DNA of 41,757 nucleotides, from assembly GCF_947632095.1 (NCBI RefSeq), contig NZ_CANROA010000017.1:1-41757 (forward strand). The letters are read 5' to 3'. The stretch's first letter is position 1, and every line of letters starts with the position of its first letter. Under the pieces are notes generated by a model that saw only the letters and a list, made by a program, of their open reading frames with translations, made no database searches and was not told where the DNA came from. The stretch comes from an uncultured Microbacterium sp. GTDB taxonomy: Bacteria > Actinomycetota > Actinomycetes > Actinomycetales > Microbacteriaceae. A program made the translations under genes and the position numbers. Shown in pieces: positions 41,559 through 41,757 of the stretch.

Positions 41559-41757
41559 GAGAGACCTTCTTCGATGCGGAAACGGATGCGGGCGCCCGGC
41601 GGCAGCTGGGCGGCGAGGTCCAGGCTGCGGTCGGTGAGCGCACCGATGATGGGGTAGCCGCCGGTGAGCGGGTGGTCGGGCAGGAACAGCACGGGCTGTC
41701 CGTCGGCGGGCACCTGGATGGCGCCGGTCACGGCGCCCTCGCTGGGCAGTTCGCCGT
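41555..41757 (-). CDS. 5-oxoprolinase subunit C (PxpC/AHS2, biotin-dependent carboxyltransferase) family, C-terminal end
   Basis: A minus-strand frame enters from the right edge and gives 66 residues with a stop at 41555. It contains GAIQVPADGQPVLFLPDHPLTGGYPIIG, quoted in parts as GAIQVPADGQP and DHPLTGGYPIIG, the characteristic end of the KipA/PxpC (AHS2) cyclophilin-like family, and closes GARIRFRIEEGLS. Partners PxpB and PxpA probably lie beyond the window. The stop overlaps the biotin carboxylase start by ATGA, so both are one operon. Confidence 0.85.
   Translation of the reverse strand, partial: GELPSEGAVTGAIQVPADGQPVLFLPDHPLTGGYPIIGALTDRSLDLAAQLPPGARIRFRIEEGLS

Overview
This is 41.8 kb of high-GC actinobacterial chromosome. 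I infer Microbacteriaceae, most likely Microbacterium or a close relative. The support is the strong third-position GC, the frequent ggatgc(c) codon pairs, DUF3073, DUF805, DtxR-type iron boxes, an HtaA/HmuTUV haem locus, and many genes with a TANNNT hexamer exactly 6 nt before the start codon (leaderless mRNAs). Most of the window is ordinary single-gene or short-operon housekeeping sequence. I see no tRNA, rRNA, CRISPR array or insertion sequence, and no gene-free stretch longer than about 235 bases.

Layout. 1-5.7 kb: 5' part of a low-complexity Arg/Asp/Asn-rich protein (probably a DEAD-box helicase), an aldose 1-epimerase-like protein, an RND efflux permease and a tandem pair of fluoride channels. 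5.8-11.7 kb: FAD-Rieske oxidoreductase, nitroreductase with a small membrane protein, a DUF4097-PadR operon behind palindromic operators, a variant leucine-rich-repeat membrane protein, a universal stress protein and DUF3073. 11.8-15.6 kb: purM-purF coupled to an MFS transporter. 16.7-23.4 kb: haem/iron acquisition, with a siderophore-interacting protein, a surface HtaA protein broken by a one-base frameshift in a C8 tract, and divergent hmuTUV with two DtxR/IdeR-like boxes between. 23.4-29.1 kb: sterol carrier family protein, CoA pyrophosphatase, DUF805 protein, purD, a GNAT and a DHA2-type MFS exporter. 29.2-32.4 kb: a histidine kinase and response regulator that have been split by an inserted Abi_2/AbiF-like gene. 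32.5-35.7 kb: TM2-Ltp protein, purC and a uracil-xanthine permease. 35.8-39.8 kb: PspC protein divergent from a PspC-containing sensor kinase and its regulator. 39.8-41.8 kb: biotin carboxylase/BCCP behind the end of a PxpC-like gene.

The most interesting signal is at 29,933-31,165. An HEPN-type Abi gene of visibly lower GC, preceded by a strongly structured, terminator-like RNA, sits between kinase and regulator. It is bounded by 42-bp direct repeats with one mismatch. The outer repeat is the leftover 3' end of the kinase gene, still in frame with its old stop codon, and that old stop overlaps the regulator's -10 box. This looks like a roughly 1.19-kb defence cassette (toxin plus small RNA) that entered the 3' end of a core gene, duplicated it and restored the kinase reading frame, with no recombinase of its own.

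Four purine genes (purM, purF, purD, purC) are dispersed through the window and interleaved with transporters. The MFS gene overlapping purF and the permease after purC may share in purine/pyrimidine traffic. The haem cluster would work as a relay: HtaA at the surface, lipoprotein HmuT, permease HmuU and ATPase HmuV, with the siderophore-interacting flavoprotein possibly reducing imported ferric chelates.
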